From assembly GCA_947476925.1 (NCBI GenBank), contig CANJSF010000006.1:98954-162953 (forward strand): a DNA stretch of 64,000 bases, written 5' to 3'. The notes under the pieces are model-generated. The model ran no database searches. It saw nothing but the letters and a program-made list of their open reading frames with translations, and had not been told where the DNA came from. The translations under genes were made by a program, and so were the position numbers. Each line of letters opens with the position of its first letter. Within the stretch, counting starts at the first letter, position 1. The stretch is from Rhodospirillaceae bacterium (GTDB lineage: Bacteria; Pseudomonadota; Alphaproteobacteria; Rhodospirillales; Rhodospirillaceae). Positions 35,850-44,897 of the stretch are shown here, one piece after another.

Positions 35850-37618
35850 CGCTCGGCCGCCGCCACCTCATTGCGGGTGTCGGCGCTGCTGCCGGGCTTG
35901 CGGCTGTTCCTGCGACCGCAGCGAATACAATTAAATTCACCCACGGCGTTGCCAGCGGCGACCCGTTGCATAATGCCGTCGTAATCTGGACTCGCGCCGC
36001 ACCATCAACGCCAGGCCCGGCCACGGTTTCATGGGACGTTTCCGAATCTGAGACCTTCGCGACAATTGTGCAAAGCGGCTCCTTCACCACAGATGCCAGC
36101 AGCGATTATACGGTCAAGGTCGACGTCACGGGTTTGAATCCTGGCCGCATCTATTTCTATCGATTCAAAGCAGGCGAGGTTGTCTCACCTATCGGCCGTA
36201 CACGTACATTCCCCGCATCAGGCACTACACCGCTTAAGTTAGCAGTGATGTGCTGCGCCAATGTGGGTCAGGGGTTCTTCAACGTTTATCGCCACTGCGC
36301 CGACCGCGACGATATCGACGTTGTGCTGCATGTGGGCGACTACATTTATGAATACGATTCAGGGACAAAAACACCAGAGGAAATCGCGGAAGGAAGCCGG
36401 CAGGCAGAACCGAGAAAGAAGCTCGTTGGGTTAGCGGACTATCGTTTGCGCTACGGCAGCTATCGCGTGGATCCCGACCTGCAAGAGATTCATCGTCGCC
36501 ACCCGTTCATCACTGTGTGGGACGATCACGAGATCGCCAACAATGCTTTCAAAGATGGTTCGGAGAATCATTGGAGCAGTAGCGAAGGCCCATGGGAGCA
36601 GCGCAAGACCAGTGCTATTCAAGCTTACTTCGAATGGCTCCCGATACGGCCGTTAAAACCGGATCCCACGGGACGCATCTTCCGCAGCTTTGATGTGGGT
36701 GATGTGGCAACAATTATAATGCTCGATACCCGACTCTATGGACGCGAAGAATCGCCGGGCGGGGCGAACATGATCTTTCTGACCCAACCCGCACCCCATG
36801 GTGGCGCCGATTGGCCAATGCCCTACGACGCCCGGCAATCGCCGCCGCAACCTCGGCCTGAACTGTTTGAACAAGTGGGCGGCGACGCTGCAAAGCTGCC
36901 GCCTGGGCACATCTTCATGCCTGACTTCCCCCGTTATAAAGCCGAAGTGCTCAATGCTGAGCGATCAATCCTCGGGGCCGAGCAGGAAGCATGGCTGACC
37001 GAGACATTGAAGGCTTCAAAATCACGCGGTACGCCGTGGCAAATTTTGGGACAGCAAACAATTGCAGCAACTTTTATCCCGGTCGACCCATCGCCACATA
37101 TGGATCCGGCCAAAGCGGGTCGCTTTAACAGCGATTTTTTCGCCCGAATGCGGATTCAAGAGCAAAACAACTTACCCTTTGCAAACGACACGTGGGGTGG
37201 CGGATATCCGCGCTCACGCGACCGCATGATCAGCCAACTGCGCGATCACGCCAACAACACCATAATCCTCAGCGGCGATTTGCATAATGCGTGGGGGTTT
37301 GTGCATCACGATGATGCAGGCCAATTGCGCGCATTTGAAGTGACAACCCCCTCGGTCACGTCACCCGGCATGGAATCGTTCATGGGCACACGCGGTCCGT
37401 CGATGGCAGCGGGCATGATCGCCAAAAATAAGAACCTTGTTTACGCTGAATTGGCCTCGCGCGGTTACGCAGTGCTGGCCATTACCCCCGAGGCTGTCCA
37501 AGTCGAATGGACTTTTGTGAATACGATTAAGTCGAAAACGTTCACGGCCAAAGTTGATCAGCGCATGACCGTGAGGGCTAAATCATTAAAAAGTTCGATG
37601 CAGTGGATGCCGACATAA
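35846..37618 (+). CDS. PhoD-like alkaline phosphatase/phosphodiesterase, Tat-exported
   Basis: 590 aa. The GTG at 35846 overlaps the previous stop and opens a Tat signal (LGRRHLIAGVGAAAGLAAV). The N-terminal fibronectin-like domain (FTHGVASGDPLHNAVVIWTRA, GLNPGRIYFYRFKAG) is typical of PhoD. The calcium/iron centre is given by VVLHVGDYIYEYDS, FITVWDDHEIANN and the late NTIILSGDLHNAWGF. A final Glu/Val-rich strand (EAVQVEWTFVN) ends the catalytic domain. PhoD enzymes release phosphate from mono- and diesters outside the cytoplasm. Coupling to a molybdenum hydroxylase is unusual. No Pho box was recognised. Confidence 0.9.
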   Translation: MTLGRRHLIAGVGAAAGLAAVPATAANTIKFTHGVASGDPLHNAVVIWTRAAPSTPGPATVSWDVSESETFATIVQSGSFTTDASSDYTVKVDVTGLNPGRIYFYRFKAGEVVSPIGRTRTFPASGTTPLKLAVMCCANVGQGFFNVYRHCADRDDIDVVLHVGDYIYEYDSGTKTPEEIAEGSRQAEPRKKLVGLADYRLRYGSYRVDPDLQEIHRRHPFITVWDDHEIANNAFKDGSENHWSSSEGPWEQRKTSAIQAYFEWLPIRPLKPDPTGRIFRSFDVGDVATIIMLDTRLYGREESPGGANMIFLTQPAPHGGADWPMPYDARQSPPQPRPELFEQVGGDAAKLPPGHIFMPDFPRYKAEVLNAERSILGAEQEAWLTETLKASKSRGTPWQILGQQTIAATFIPVDPSPHMDPAKAGRFNSDFFARMRIQEQNNLPFANDTWGGGYPRSRDRMISQLRDHANNTIILSGDLHNAWGFVHHDDAGQLRAFEVTTPSVTSPGMESFMGTRGPSMAAGMIAKNKNLVYAELASRGYAVLAITPEAVQVEWTFVNTIKSKTFTAKVDQRMTVRAKSLKSSMQWMPT

Positions 37619-37646
37619 AAAAAGAGGGGCCCGGAAGGGCCCCTCT
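37617..37646 (-). terminator. Rho-independent terminator of the minus-strand membrane protein gene
   Basis: A 10-bp perfect stem, AGAGGGGCCC (37623-37632)/GGGCCCCTCT (37637-37646), with a 4-base loop. On the minus strand it is followed by a run of T (plus-strand A tract at 37617-37623), so it terminates the gene at 37674-38627. On the plus strand only AACTGATTT follows, so it should be a weak stop for the PhoD transcript. Confidence 0.85.
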
Positions 37647-37673
37647 AACTGATTTGACGAGAGACTCAAAACC

Positions 37674-38627
37674 TTACTCGGCGGGCTGACGCCCAGCCAA
37701 TTCTTGCTGACGCAGCTTGGCCTTTTGATGCGAAGGAACTCGCACGGCTAAGTACGCGGCAATCGCAACGCCACCTGCAATCAAGGCCATCTCAAGGCCA
37801 AATTGTTCTGGGTGCTCCCAGAATTCAGTGAACAAATGCCAACGACCCATCAGTTCGACTGTGTTCCAGCAAATAATTGCTGTTGGGATTCCATAGCGAA
37901 TAGCCGTCGTAACCTTCCAAAACTTGATGAGGCGCTGGAACAGATAGACCGACCAAATGACATTGAGAAAGAAAATGCCATATGTGACGGGGTGCTTCTC
38001 GCCAAGAATGTTCTCGTCGTACATGAACAAAAGCATCAGGTAGAAAAACCAAGTGACGTAAATGGTTTCCAATGCTGTGATAGATGCAAAATTGCGTTCA
38101 TGGTCAGGGTTGGGCTTGCCTGTACGCAAACCACCGTTACGCTGAAACCAGAGGAACATGTTGCATTTGGTTTCTTTATTCATGAGGAAATAAATCAGCG
38201 TCGATGCCATCACACCGATGGACGACATCATCACCAAATATTCCGCCTTGGTGGCAATTTGCCCGGGGTTGTTGACATCCATCAAATCGGGCACGCCTAA
38301 ATAATTGCCCGACCAGACGAATGCGAATTCAACCCAACCCGTCCAAAGAAGCGTCCCGGCCCAAAATCCCAACCAAGTGGCTGAGACCTCATTACGGCTT
38401 CTCATGCCGAGAAAGAGCAAGGCCCCACCGAAGAGTCCCAGGCCAAAGGCACATTGCAAGACGTAGGCTTCACCAAAGATTTTTTCCATGGCGATCATCA
38501 CGGTGTGACCTAACGCCTGAACAACAAAGACAATGACGAATGCCAGCAAGCCAACAAATGGCGGCCGGTAAAGCAAACTCATAATCCCGCTTGGGGGTGC
38601 GGTGGGCGTCGCGGTTGTGTCGGTCAT
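37674..38627 (-). CDS. Polytopic membrane protein of unknown function
   Basis: 317 aa with seven to eight hydrophobic helices, no signal peptide and a charged C-terminus (SHQKAKLRQQELAGRQPAE). I do not recognise the family. Distinct features are an aromatic-rich WLGFWAGTLLWTGWVEFAFVWSG segment, a loop VPDLMDVNNPGQIATKAEYLVMMSS, and a further helix YLFQRLIKFWKVTTAIRYGIPTAIICWNTVELMGRW. Conserved-looking His, Trp and Glu residues inside helices (ALGHTVMIAMEKIFGE, WVEFAF, NTVELMGRWH) raise the possibility of metal or heme binding, but this is only a guess. It is followed by a strong terminator and has its own upstream region. Confidence 0.75.
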   Translation of the reverse strand: MTDTTATPTAPPSGIMSLLYRPPFVGLLAFVIVFVVQALGHTVMIAMEKIFGEAYVLQCAFGLGLFGGALLFLGMRSRNEVSATWLGFWAGTLLWTGWVEFAFVWSGNYLGVPDLMDVNNPGQIATKAEYLVMMSSIGVMASTLIYFLMNKETKCNMFLWFQRNGGLRTGKPNPDHERNFASITALETIYVTWFFYLMLLFMYDENILGEKHPVTYGIFFLNVIWSVYLFQRLIKFWKVTTAIRYGIPTAIICWNTVELMGRWHLFTEFWEHPEQFGLEMALIAGGVAIAAYLAVRVPSHQKAKLRQQELAGRQPAE

Positions 38628-38870
38628 CGATGAAACTCCGTTTTGCTCATCATAATCATGAGATGACTATAACTCATCGCCATACATAAGTGTCTGATAT
38701 TTGGAAACCAAGAGTAACAACGAACAGCAATTAACTTTTTGTCTGAAAGTGTTTCTAAGCCAGGAAACATAAGGCTAGAACGGCATTGCGGTTGCGCAAG
38801 TCTGTACGAAAACAGCGATTTTGTTTTTGTTTTTAATGCTGATTTTGCCGACCTACATATGAGTCGCCGC

Positions 38871-39650
38871 TTATTTGATGCGCCGATTAAGAATTTCGAT
38901 CACCGGGCCATGAGCCCCAACGGTAAGCTTGGTCTCTACGCCATAAGCTTGGTGCAGAATGTTGGAAGCCAATGCATTGATGGGCTCGCCGTCGGCCAAC
39001 ACTTGCCCTGCCGCCAGCACAATGACCCGATCCGCCATACGCAAGGCCATGTGAAGATCATGCAGCGTGATGATGATGCCCCTTTTGTCGTCGTGCGCGA
39101 GCGCGCGAAACAACTCAGCGGCATCAAGTTGAAAGCCGGGGTCGAGGCCCGTGAGCGGTTCGTCAGCCAGCAGCCATTGCGGTTCGCCGGCCAGCGCGCG
39201 CGCGATCAGCACACGCGCACGCTCGCCGCCAGAAAGCGTCATCACGTTGCGATGCGACAACTCGGTGGTGTTGGTTACGCTTAAGGCTCGGGCGACCGCC
39301 TCATCATCTCCAGCCGACAGCCCGCGCGCACCGATGTAGGGCGTGCGACCTAATCCAACCAATGTGCGTACATCGACCGCCCAAGCGATCTCAGGCATTT
39401 GCGGCAAAAAGCCGATGCGTTGTGCGCGCTGACGCGCAGGCAATGACAACACCGTATCGTCATCGAGTTTGACGACACCTTGATCAGGGGCGCGCAAACC
39501 CGCCAAGCACGACAGCAGGGTCGATTTGCCTGCGCCGTTGGGACCAATGATCGCTGTGACTTGACCCGGCGCAAAATGCGCGGCGACGCCATCCAGCACA
39601 CGCTTCGCGCCCAAGCGAACGTGCAGATTTTCGGCGGCAAGCCGGTTCAT
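38871..39650 (-). CDS. btuD: ABC transporter ATP-binding protein, cobalamin uptake (BtuD/FecE type)
   Basis: 259 aa. The ATPase motifs are complete: Walker A GPNGAGKSTLL, Q-loop in FLPQMPEIA, signature LSGGERARVLIARALA, Walker B WLLADEPLTGLD and the switch ITLHDLHMA. The family (FecE/BtuD/HmuV) serves vitamin B12, siderophores and heme. I assign B12 from the operon, which is preceded by a cobalamin riboswitch and has a BtuB-type receptor as first gene. The start overlaps the stop of the permease gene (ATGA). It is the last gene of the unit, and no terminator is obvious. Confidence 0.85.
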   Translation of the reverse strand: MNRLAAENLHVRLGAKRVLDGVAAHFAPGQVTAIIGPNGAGKSTLLSCLAGLRAPDQGVVKLDDDTVLSLPARQRAQRIGFLPQMPEIAWAVDVRTLVGLGRTPYIGARGLSAGDDEAVARALSVTNTTELSHRNVMTLSGGERARVLIARALAGEPQWLLADEPLTGLDPGFQLDAAELFRALAHDDKRGIIITLHDLHMALRMADRVIVLAAGQVLADGEPINALASNILHQAYGVETKLTVGAHGPVIEILNRRIK

Positions 39651-40633
39651 GCCACCCTCCGCCGCTGTGTCAGCAAAAGACCCAGGAAGAACGGCCCGCC
39701 CAGCACCGCCATCGCGACGCCGAGCTTGATTTCAACAGCTGATGGCATCAGCCGAACGATAATATCGCCTGCCAGCACCAACACAGCACCCGCAAGCCCG
39801 CTGGGAATCAGCAACGCACCAGGCCGAGCGCCCAACAATGGGCGCATCACATGCGGTGTCACCAAGCCCACAAAGCCAATTACGCCGGTGGCAGCAACGC
39901 TGGCGCCTGTTGTCAAGGCAACGCCAACAGCCAGCAAAATGCGCGTGACGGAAAGATTAATCCCCATCGAGCGCGCACCGTCTTCGCCTAAGGTCAACGC
40001 ATCTAGAGCGCGCGCTGTGAGCATCAAAAAGCCACAGCCGACTACGATCAACGGCACAGTCATGGCGACATCGGCATTGCTGCGGTCGACCAACGAGCCC
40101 ATGAGCCAATTGACAATTTCGTTGAGCGCCCAAGGGTTGGGCGACAAACTGAGTGCAAGTGCCACCCCGGCCGAGGCCACGGTATTCAAAATTGCACCGG
40201 CCAGAATGAATGTAAGTATGCTCGATGTCGCGCCCGCCAACAGCAACAGCGTCGCCACGCCACCCAATGCCCCCAGCATAGCGCCCATCGGCAAAATCCA
40301 GGGTGTTGTCGTAGCTACACCGAGAAAAAGTGTGAGCACAGCCCCCAATGCCGCCAACGCCGCAACGCCCAACACGCCTGGGTCGGCCAATGGATTACGC
40401 GTATAGCCTTGAAGCGCCGCACCCGTCATGCCCAAGGCAAATCCAATCGCAATGCCAAGTATGGTGCGCGGGACTCGCAACTCTAAAATAATCAGCCAGC
40501 GCGGGTCATCACTGAGCGTGAACCACGCATTCCATGGCACCCACACCTTGCCAACAATCAAGCTGACCGCACTAAGCATGACCAGCAAGATCAGCAGTAC
40601 AGCGATTATGCGATGCGGCGACATCGTCGTCAT
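39647..40633 (-). CDS. btuC: ABC transporter permease, cobalamin uptake (FecCD/BtuC family)
   Basis: 328 aa with about ten membrane helices. The family blocks are present: RVPRTILGIAIGFALGMTGAALQGYTRNPLADPGVLG near 50-90 and GFVGLVTPHVMRPLLGARPGALLIPSGLAGAVLVLAGDI (coupling-helix region) near 235-275. It forms the membrane channel with the downstream ATPase. The ATG at 40633 has GAGG about 7 bases upstream and overlaps the stop of the binding-protein gene (ATGA); its own end overlaps the ATPase start the same way. All three ABC genes are therefore translationally coupled. Confidence 0.88.
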   Translation of the reverse strand: MTTMSPHRIIAVLLILLVMLSAVSLIVGKVWVPWNAWFTLSDDPRWLIILELRVPRTILGIAIGFALGMTGAALQGYTRNPLADPGVLGVAALAALGAVLTLFLGVATTTPWILPMGAMLGALGGVATLLLLAGATSSILTFILAGAILNTVASAGVALALSLSPNPWALNEIVNWLMGSLVDRSNADVAMTVPLIVVGCGFLMLTARALDALTLGEDGARSMGINLSVTRILLAVGVALTTGASVAATGVIGFVGLVTPHVMRPLLGARPGALLIPSGLAGAVLVLAGDIIVRLMPSAVEIKLGVAMAVLGGPFFLGLLLTQRRRVA

Positions 40634-41484
40634 TGTTGCGCCTCAACGATCCGGCGACGCGCATCGGCCAGCACAGCAAGCGTTTGCGGAATCACCGGGC
40701 CGCCACACAGCAGAAGCTTTTCGGGCAAATTTGCGCGCGCCATGCGCCCCTCACCGCGCGCCAAAGCGGGATGCAAGACCATGCGGTCACCCCACGTGAG
40801 GCCGCCGGTTTCAACGACGCCCGACAGCAACGCCTGCGGCGGATCGGCAATGACGCGCTCAAGCGGCACTATGCCGAACTGCTTTTGTTGATAGCGAGCG
40901 GCGACATTCATAAAACCTGCGCGATTCAAAAGCTCGTCAATCAGCACGCCTTGGCCTGCGAAAAATCCGTTGGACTGAAACACCAACGCACTGATGCGTT
41001 GTGAACCCGGCGGTGGCGCTGCTTCTGCCAAGGCCGTTTCGATCTTCGCAACAATCTGCTCGCCACGTTGGGGCCGGTTGACGGCTGCCGCCATAGACCG
41101 AACTTGAGCCACACTGTCGGCTACACTCAGTGGCACATCGAACGTCTCGACTTTAACGCCAAGGCGGCGTAGCGCCTCGTGCGTCTTCAGAGGCGCATAA
41201 CGGCTGCTAATGACCAAGTCTGGCTTCAGGGCGATCACCTCCTCTGCCGTGCCATAGGTCATCGGCAAGATCTTGGCGATGTCAGCGACGGTCGAGGAGC
41301 GCGGATCGCTGGCATAGTAACTGAGCGCTGCAATTTGCTCGCGGTCTGCCACACTCACTAAAATCGCATCCAGGCATGGATAAAGCGAGACAACGCGCTG
41401 GACTTCTGCGACGCACGCAGAGGCCCAGCCGCAGATCGCGGCCGCCACAGCAGCGGCAATGATTTTAGAAACGGGCGCGAACAC
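40630..41484 (-). CDS. btuF: Periplasmic cobalamin-binding protein (BtuF-like)
   Basis: 284 aa if started at the GTG at 41484, which has a GAGGAG ribosome site 9 bases upstream and begins a good signal peptide (FAPVSKIIAAAVAAAICGW, cleavage near ACA-EV). An ATG at 41514 in the same frame would put a hydrophilic DRRDEEF stretch in front and is less likely. The class III binding-protein pattern follows: VQRVVSLYPCLDAILVSVADREQIAALSYYASDPR, EEVIALKPDLVISSRYAP, and the second lobe with GQGVLIDELLNRAGFMNVA. It hands B12 from the receptor to the permease. The 5' end overlaps btuB by about 20 bases and the 3' end overlaps btuC by 4. Confidence 0.82.
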   Translation of the reverse strand: MFAPVSKIIAAAVAAAICGWASACVAEVQRVVSLYPCLDAILVSVADREQIAALSYYASDPRSSTVADIAKILPMTYGTAEEVIALKPDLVISSRYAPLKTHEALRRLGVKVETFDVPLSVADSVAQVRSMAAAVNRPQRGEQIVAKIETALAEAAPPPGSQRISALVFQSNGFFAGQGVLIDELLNRAGFMNVAARYQQKQFGIVPLERVIADPPQALLSGVVETGGLTWGDRMVLHPALARGEGRMARANLPEKLLLCGGPVIPQTLAVLADARRRIVEAQQ

Positions 41485-43387
41485 CAGCAAAAACTCCTCG
41501 TCTCGGCGATCCATAGCTGCGTGTCGTGGTGTAGGTTTTATCAAACAGGTTCTCGACACGCCCATAGATTTCAAACGCATCGTTCACGGGCCACGACGTA
41601 CGTACGTCGACCACCGTATAATCCTGCAACACGAATGTATTGGCGGCGTTGTCAAACGAATCGCCGACGTATCGCACGGCCACACCCGTTACGACTTGCT
41701 GGGGCCACGTATAACTAAGCGATAGATTGGCGGTATTCTTCGGGCGACGCGCAAGGACCTTGCCTGCGTTGACGTTGCCAAGCGCCGTATTCTCGGTGTC
41801 GGTGTAGGTGTAATTGGCTTGAAGCGCGACGTCACCAATCGTGGCCGCAGCCGCCAGTTCCACGCCGCTCGCCTTCGTGCTGGCAATATTGTCGTACACT
41901 CCAAACGTGGCGGGCTTACAGAACGGATTGCCGGGGCACCCGGCGAAGTCGATCTGATTTTTGGTTTTGCGTCCAAATCCAATAGCCGAGACCACGACAT
42001 TGCCGCTCATCAAACGCTGCTCGACGCCGCCATCCCAGCTATCGGCCTCCTCGGGGCGCAAGGCTTTGTTGCCAAATGTGCTGAACAATTGAAACAACGT
42101 CGGCGCTTTGAAACCCTGGCCGAAGCTGGCGCGTAAAATCGTATGGCCGCCGTTCAGCGACCACGCCACGGCGGCCTGCCCCACGGTGCGCGTGCCAAAC
42201 GTATCGTGGTCATCGTGGCGCAAGCCGCCCGTCACTGTCAGGCCTTCAACCAATTCACCCTGCATTTGCGCATAGCCGCTGGTGATGCCGACATTGTTGC
42301 GTACAGGCGTTGGCGTGGGACTGAAAGCCGAAGGTGACGCCGTGCGCAGCGATGATTTTTCGTTTTCCAGGCCACCAATCACCGACCAGTTTTGCCCCAA
42401 CTCGAAAGTGCCCTGGTACTCCCAGCGTTTGTTTTTGCCAACGCCGTCAAAGGTGACGGTCGTATTGGCTTGTGCGGGATTGAAGTTAAGGCGGTTGGTA
42501 TTGGTTATCGCGTAGGCGACACGATTTTTCAGGCGCGCCTCGAACAAGTCCACATTCAGCCCGCTATAGCCAACAACGTCTTTCGTGAAGCCGTACTCGG
42601 GCGTATCGCCAAACGCAAACAAGGGTGGCGGGAAACCATCAAACTTGTTGCGGCCTTTCGAATACACCCCGCGTGCATCGACCGACACATTCTCAGCCAC
42701 CGCCACATTCACCCGGCCGCTAAGCCCAGTGTTGCGATAGCCATCGGCCTCGGTTCCTGCCGCAAACGCCGAATTACCATTGGTGGTGGTGTGACGGCCC
42801 GCCAGCCGCCACGCCACGCGATCTGCTTTGCCGCCTGATGCGCCACGCAGTGAAGCCGTGCCGCGCGAGCCGCCTTCAGCCTCGGCGGAGGATTCGAACG
42901 CTTTGGTCGGTGTGGCCGTCACAATGCTCACGACACCGCCAATGGCTTGGCTCCCCCACAACGTCGACTGCGCACCACGCAGCACTTCGATGCGATCGAT
43001 GTCGCCGACCAATAAGTTGCCGAAGTTATAGCCGCCGCCGACGGAGGATGGATCGTTCAGCTTCACACCATCGATGATGACAACCGTTTGGTCAGTCTCA
43101 GCACCGCGTATGCGCAGCGATGTGGCACCGCCCACGCCGCCATTGCGCGTGACACTGACGCCGGGTGTTTGACTGAGCAGGTCCGAGACAACCACGGTTT
43201 GGGTTGATCTGATGACATCTTGGGTCAGCACCGTGATCGACGAGCCCACGCGATAAAGCGGCTGCGGCGAGCGCGTGGCCGTGATGACGATGTCCTCGAT
43301 ATCCGAGGGCGCAACACGTTGTGCCCACACCGGTGTAGACAGTGCAGCGACAACAAGTGCGGTGGTCCATAGTAAAGAACGCGCCAT
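41465..43387 (-). CDS. btuB: TonB-dependent outer-membrane cobalamin receptor (BtuB-like)
   Basis: 640 aa from the ATG at 43387 (AAGGAAAG just upstream), with a signal peptide ARSLLWTTALVVAALSTPVWAQ. The TonB-box region DIEDIVITATRSPQPLYRVGSSI and a plug domain (VSDLLSQTPGVSVTRNGGVGGATSLRIRGAE, VVIIDGVKLNDPSS, DRIEVLRGAQSTLWGSQAIGGVVSI) precede the barrel. The last strand ends in GVRARF with terminal Phe. The role in vitamin B12 uptake rests on the cobalamin riboswitch in its leader and on the btuFCD-type genes behind it. The gene is the first of a four-gene operon. Confidence 0.88.
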   Translation of the reverse strand: MARSLLWTTALVVAALSTPVWAQRVAPSDIEDIVITATRSPQPLYRVGSSITVLTQDVIRSTQTVVVSDLLSQTPGVSVTRNGGVGGATSLRIRGAETDQTVVIIDGVKLNDPSSVGGGYNFGNLLVGDIDRIEVLRGAQSTLWGSQAIGGVVSIVTATPTKAFESSAEAEGGSRGTASLRGASGGKADRVAWRLAGRHTTTNGNSAFAAGTEADGYRNTGLSGRVNVAVAENVSVDARGVYSKGRNKFDGFPPPLFAFGDTPEYGFTKDVVGYSGLNVDLFEARLKNRVAYAITNTNRLNFNPAQANTTVTFDGVGKNKRWEYQGTFELGQNWSVIGGLENEKSSLRTASPSAFSPTPTPVRNNVGITSGYAQMQGELVEGLTVTGGLRHDDHDTFGTRTVGQAAVAWSLNGGHTILRASFGQGFKAPTLFQLFSTFGNKALRPEEADSWDGGVEQRLMSGNVVVSAIGFGRKTKNQIDFAGCPGNPFCKPATFGVYDNIASTKASGVELAAAATIGDVALQANYTYTDTENTALGNVNAGKVLARRPKNTANLSLSYTWPQQVVTGVAVRYVGDSFDNAANTFVLQDYTVVDVRTSWPVNDAFEIYGRVENLFDKTYTTTRSYGSPRRGVFAGVRARF

Positions 43388-43943
43388 TGGTCTTTCCTTC
43401 CTAAAGCGGCACGCGCGCACGACGAAGGAAGACCAGAGCCGAAACCGACCTGCCCCGCCCCCGCGTACCACGCGGTGAACAACACACGCCGCCTCTCGGG
43501 AAAGACCCGTACGCGTGGCACACCCCGGCCAAACGAAGGACGACAGCGATAGGCAGGTCTCCTGGCTCGCGGGTCGTTGTCCGTTGCGCGTCGCCTTCCC
43601 GGATTTCAGCAAGCATCCAGTGGCTGGTTGACGCGCGGACTCGCCGCTTACAGTTGCGGGGGCAGCCCAGGTGTTACACCTGAGTTCCCTTTTCATCTTC
43701 TTTCGAAGAACCTATCGCAGAGGGGACATTACGATGGCGCGTGGCGAGGGTCAACGCGTTGTGTTGCAGTGCAGCGGCCATGCACCTGATAGAAAAAATC
43801 TGCAGGTGATACCGGCCGCCTGGTGGAATTTGATGGGTGTGAATTGTGGGGATTCGCTGCGGCGCAAAAACGCTAACGTCGTTGGGCCGTTTCTGGTTTG
43901 ATGACATTTGCAACGTGTTGATGACGGAGTTGGAGGGGCACGC
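43388..43943. other. Region between btuB and the divergent hypothetical gene
   Basis: Besides the riboswitch (43546-43718) it holds the 158-base expression platform between aptamer and btuB, which is G+C-rich on the minus strand and likely folds over the AAGGAAAG ribosome site. It also holds about 225 bases (43719-43943) that should contain the btuB promoter and that of the plus-strand gene. No gene was found in it. Confidence 0.5.
43546..43718 (-). ncRNA. Cobalamin riboswitch in the btuB leader
   Basis: Read on the minus strand, P1 pairs GCGATAGG (plus 43711-43718) with CCTATCGC (plus 43546-43553). Inside are the canonical blocks in order: AAAAGGGAAC, the GGTG/CACC arm, GGGCTGCCCCCGCAACTG followed by TAAGCGG, the B12 box GCCACTG (plus 43618-43624), GGGAAGGCG, and GAGCCAGGAGACCTGCC before the closing P1 strand. 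All conserved parts of the adenosyl/methyl-cobalamin aptamer are recognisable. It lies about 160 bases before the btuB start. I see no poly-T terminator in that gap, so control of translation initiation is more likely than attenuation. Confidence 0.95.
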
Positions 43944-44552
43944 ATGGGGCGCGAAGCAGTGGCGATGTGTCGGTGGCAAGGCGAGGTCGCCGAGGTGAAG
44001 GCCTTGCTGGAATCACATGAGATTATTTTGCGCGGTGACATCCGCGCGAAAATTTCCAGGGCCACGATTTCAGCGCCGAAGATCGACAAGGATGCGCTGG
44101 TGCTGCGCGCCGACGGCGAAACATTGCGCCTGGAACTCGGACTCAAAGAAGCCGAGAAATGGCTGACCGCCTTGCTTAAGCCGTTGCCGTCACTGGCCGA
44201 GAAATTGGGCGTCAGTAAATCGAGCAAGGCCTTTGTGATCGGCAAGGTTGATGATGCCGAGTTAAAGACGGCACTTGTGGGTGCCGCAACAAAGGCACCG
44301 AAAGACGCCGCCGTGCTGATTGCAATGCTCCGCAACGAAGCCGACTTGAAGGCCGCGATCAAAGCGGCACGTGGTGCGGCTCACGCCCCTGTTTGGTGCG
44401 TTTATGGCAAGGGCAAGTTTGCGACACTCAGCGATAGCGCCATCCGTACGACGATGCGCGCCAACGGCTTTGTCGACAACAAAACCAGCGGCGTGTCAGA
44501 CCAACTGACCGCAACGCGCTATCGGCTAAAGCAAGAGCGCGACGGCGGATGA
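43944..44552 (+). CDS. Hypothetical protein, DUF3052-like C-terminus
   Basis: 202 aa; the ATG at 43944 has a GGAGGGG ribosome site 7-8 bases upstream. The first half is unremarkable (VAEVKALLESHEIILRGDIRAKISRATISAPKIDKDALVLRADG). The second half contains PKDAAVLIAMLRNEADLKAAIKAA, then APVWCVYGKGK, SDSAIRTTMRANGFVDNKTSGVSDQLTATRYR. This V-W-x-x-x-x-K-G ... G-F/L-V-D-x-K ... R-F/Y pattern is what I know from DUF3052-type proteins found across bacteria, function unknown. No signal peptide. It is divergent from the cobalamin operon and may share regulatory DNA, but a B12 link is not supported. Confidence 0.7.
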   Translation: MGREAVAMCRWQGEVAEVKALLESHEIILRGDIRAKISRATISAPKIDKDALVLRADGETLRLELGLKEAEKWLTALLKPLPSLAEKLGVSKSSKAFVIGKVDDAELKTALVGAATKAPKDAAVLIAMLRNEADLKAAIKAARGAAHAPVWCVYGKGKFATLSDSAIRTTMRANGFVDNKTSGVSDQLTATRYRLKQERDGG

Positions 44553-44676
44553 GCGTGCCCGGGCGCCAGCCTCACTGGGCCATCACCGCCACCTGTTAGC
44601 CGACCGTAGGCGACTGGTGAGGTCGACCCGCGCCTCTCCATGCCGTGAGAAAAAGCGCTGAATTCAATAGCTGAAG

Positions 44677-44783
44677 TGTAAAGTTTTCCGACACCCGGTT
44701 TTTGGGCGAAAACATATATTTATCAAAGAGTTGATTAAACAGAAGGTCGTTCAACGCTTGGTGGACTGTCGGAAAATTTTACA
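44677..44783 (+). promoter_or_regulatory. Paired inverted 17-base sites, probable upstream activator sequence of the PEP-CTERM promoter
   Basis: Site 1 at 44677-44693 reads TGTAAAGTTTTCCGACA. Site 2 at 44767-44783 is its reverse complement with a single difference (TGTCGGAAAATTTTACA). Each site has itself a TGT-N11-ACA dyad, the usual form of an enhancer-binding-protein site. Their centres lie about 90 bases apart, upstream of the sigma-54 promoter. Known PEP-CTERM systems often use RpoN with the PrsK/PrsR pair; that PrsR binds here is inference. Confidence 0.7.
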
Positions 44784-44834
44784 CATTCCAGACCCGCAAA
44801 TATCTAAGGCATTGAATTTCCATACAAAAATATC

Positions 44835-44850
44835 TGGCACGGTTTTTGCT
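44835..44850 (+). promoter_or_regulatory. Sigma-54 (RpoN) promoter of the PEP-CTERM pair
   Basis: TGGCAC, 5 bases, then TTGCT. This matches the -24/-12 consensus TGGCACG-N4-TTGCW at every informative position. Transcription would start near 44861, leaving a leader of about 37 bases to the ATG at 44898, which has its own GGAGG. It is the best-matching promoter in the whole window. Confidence 0.9.
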
Positions 44851-44897
44851 TGGTGAACGTCAAAGCGAAAAACATTTCCACAGTTATGGAGGACCAC

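Noticed and set aside
37617..37646. Terminator assigned to the PhoD transcript
   Set aside because: The T run is on the minus strand only. On the plus strand no U tract follows the stem.
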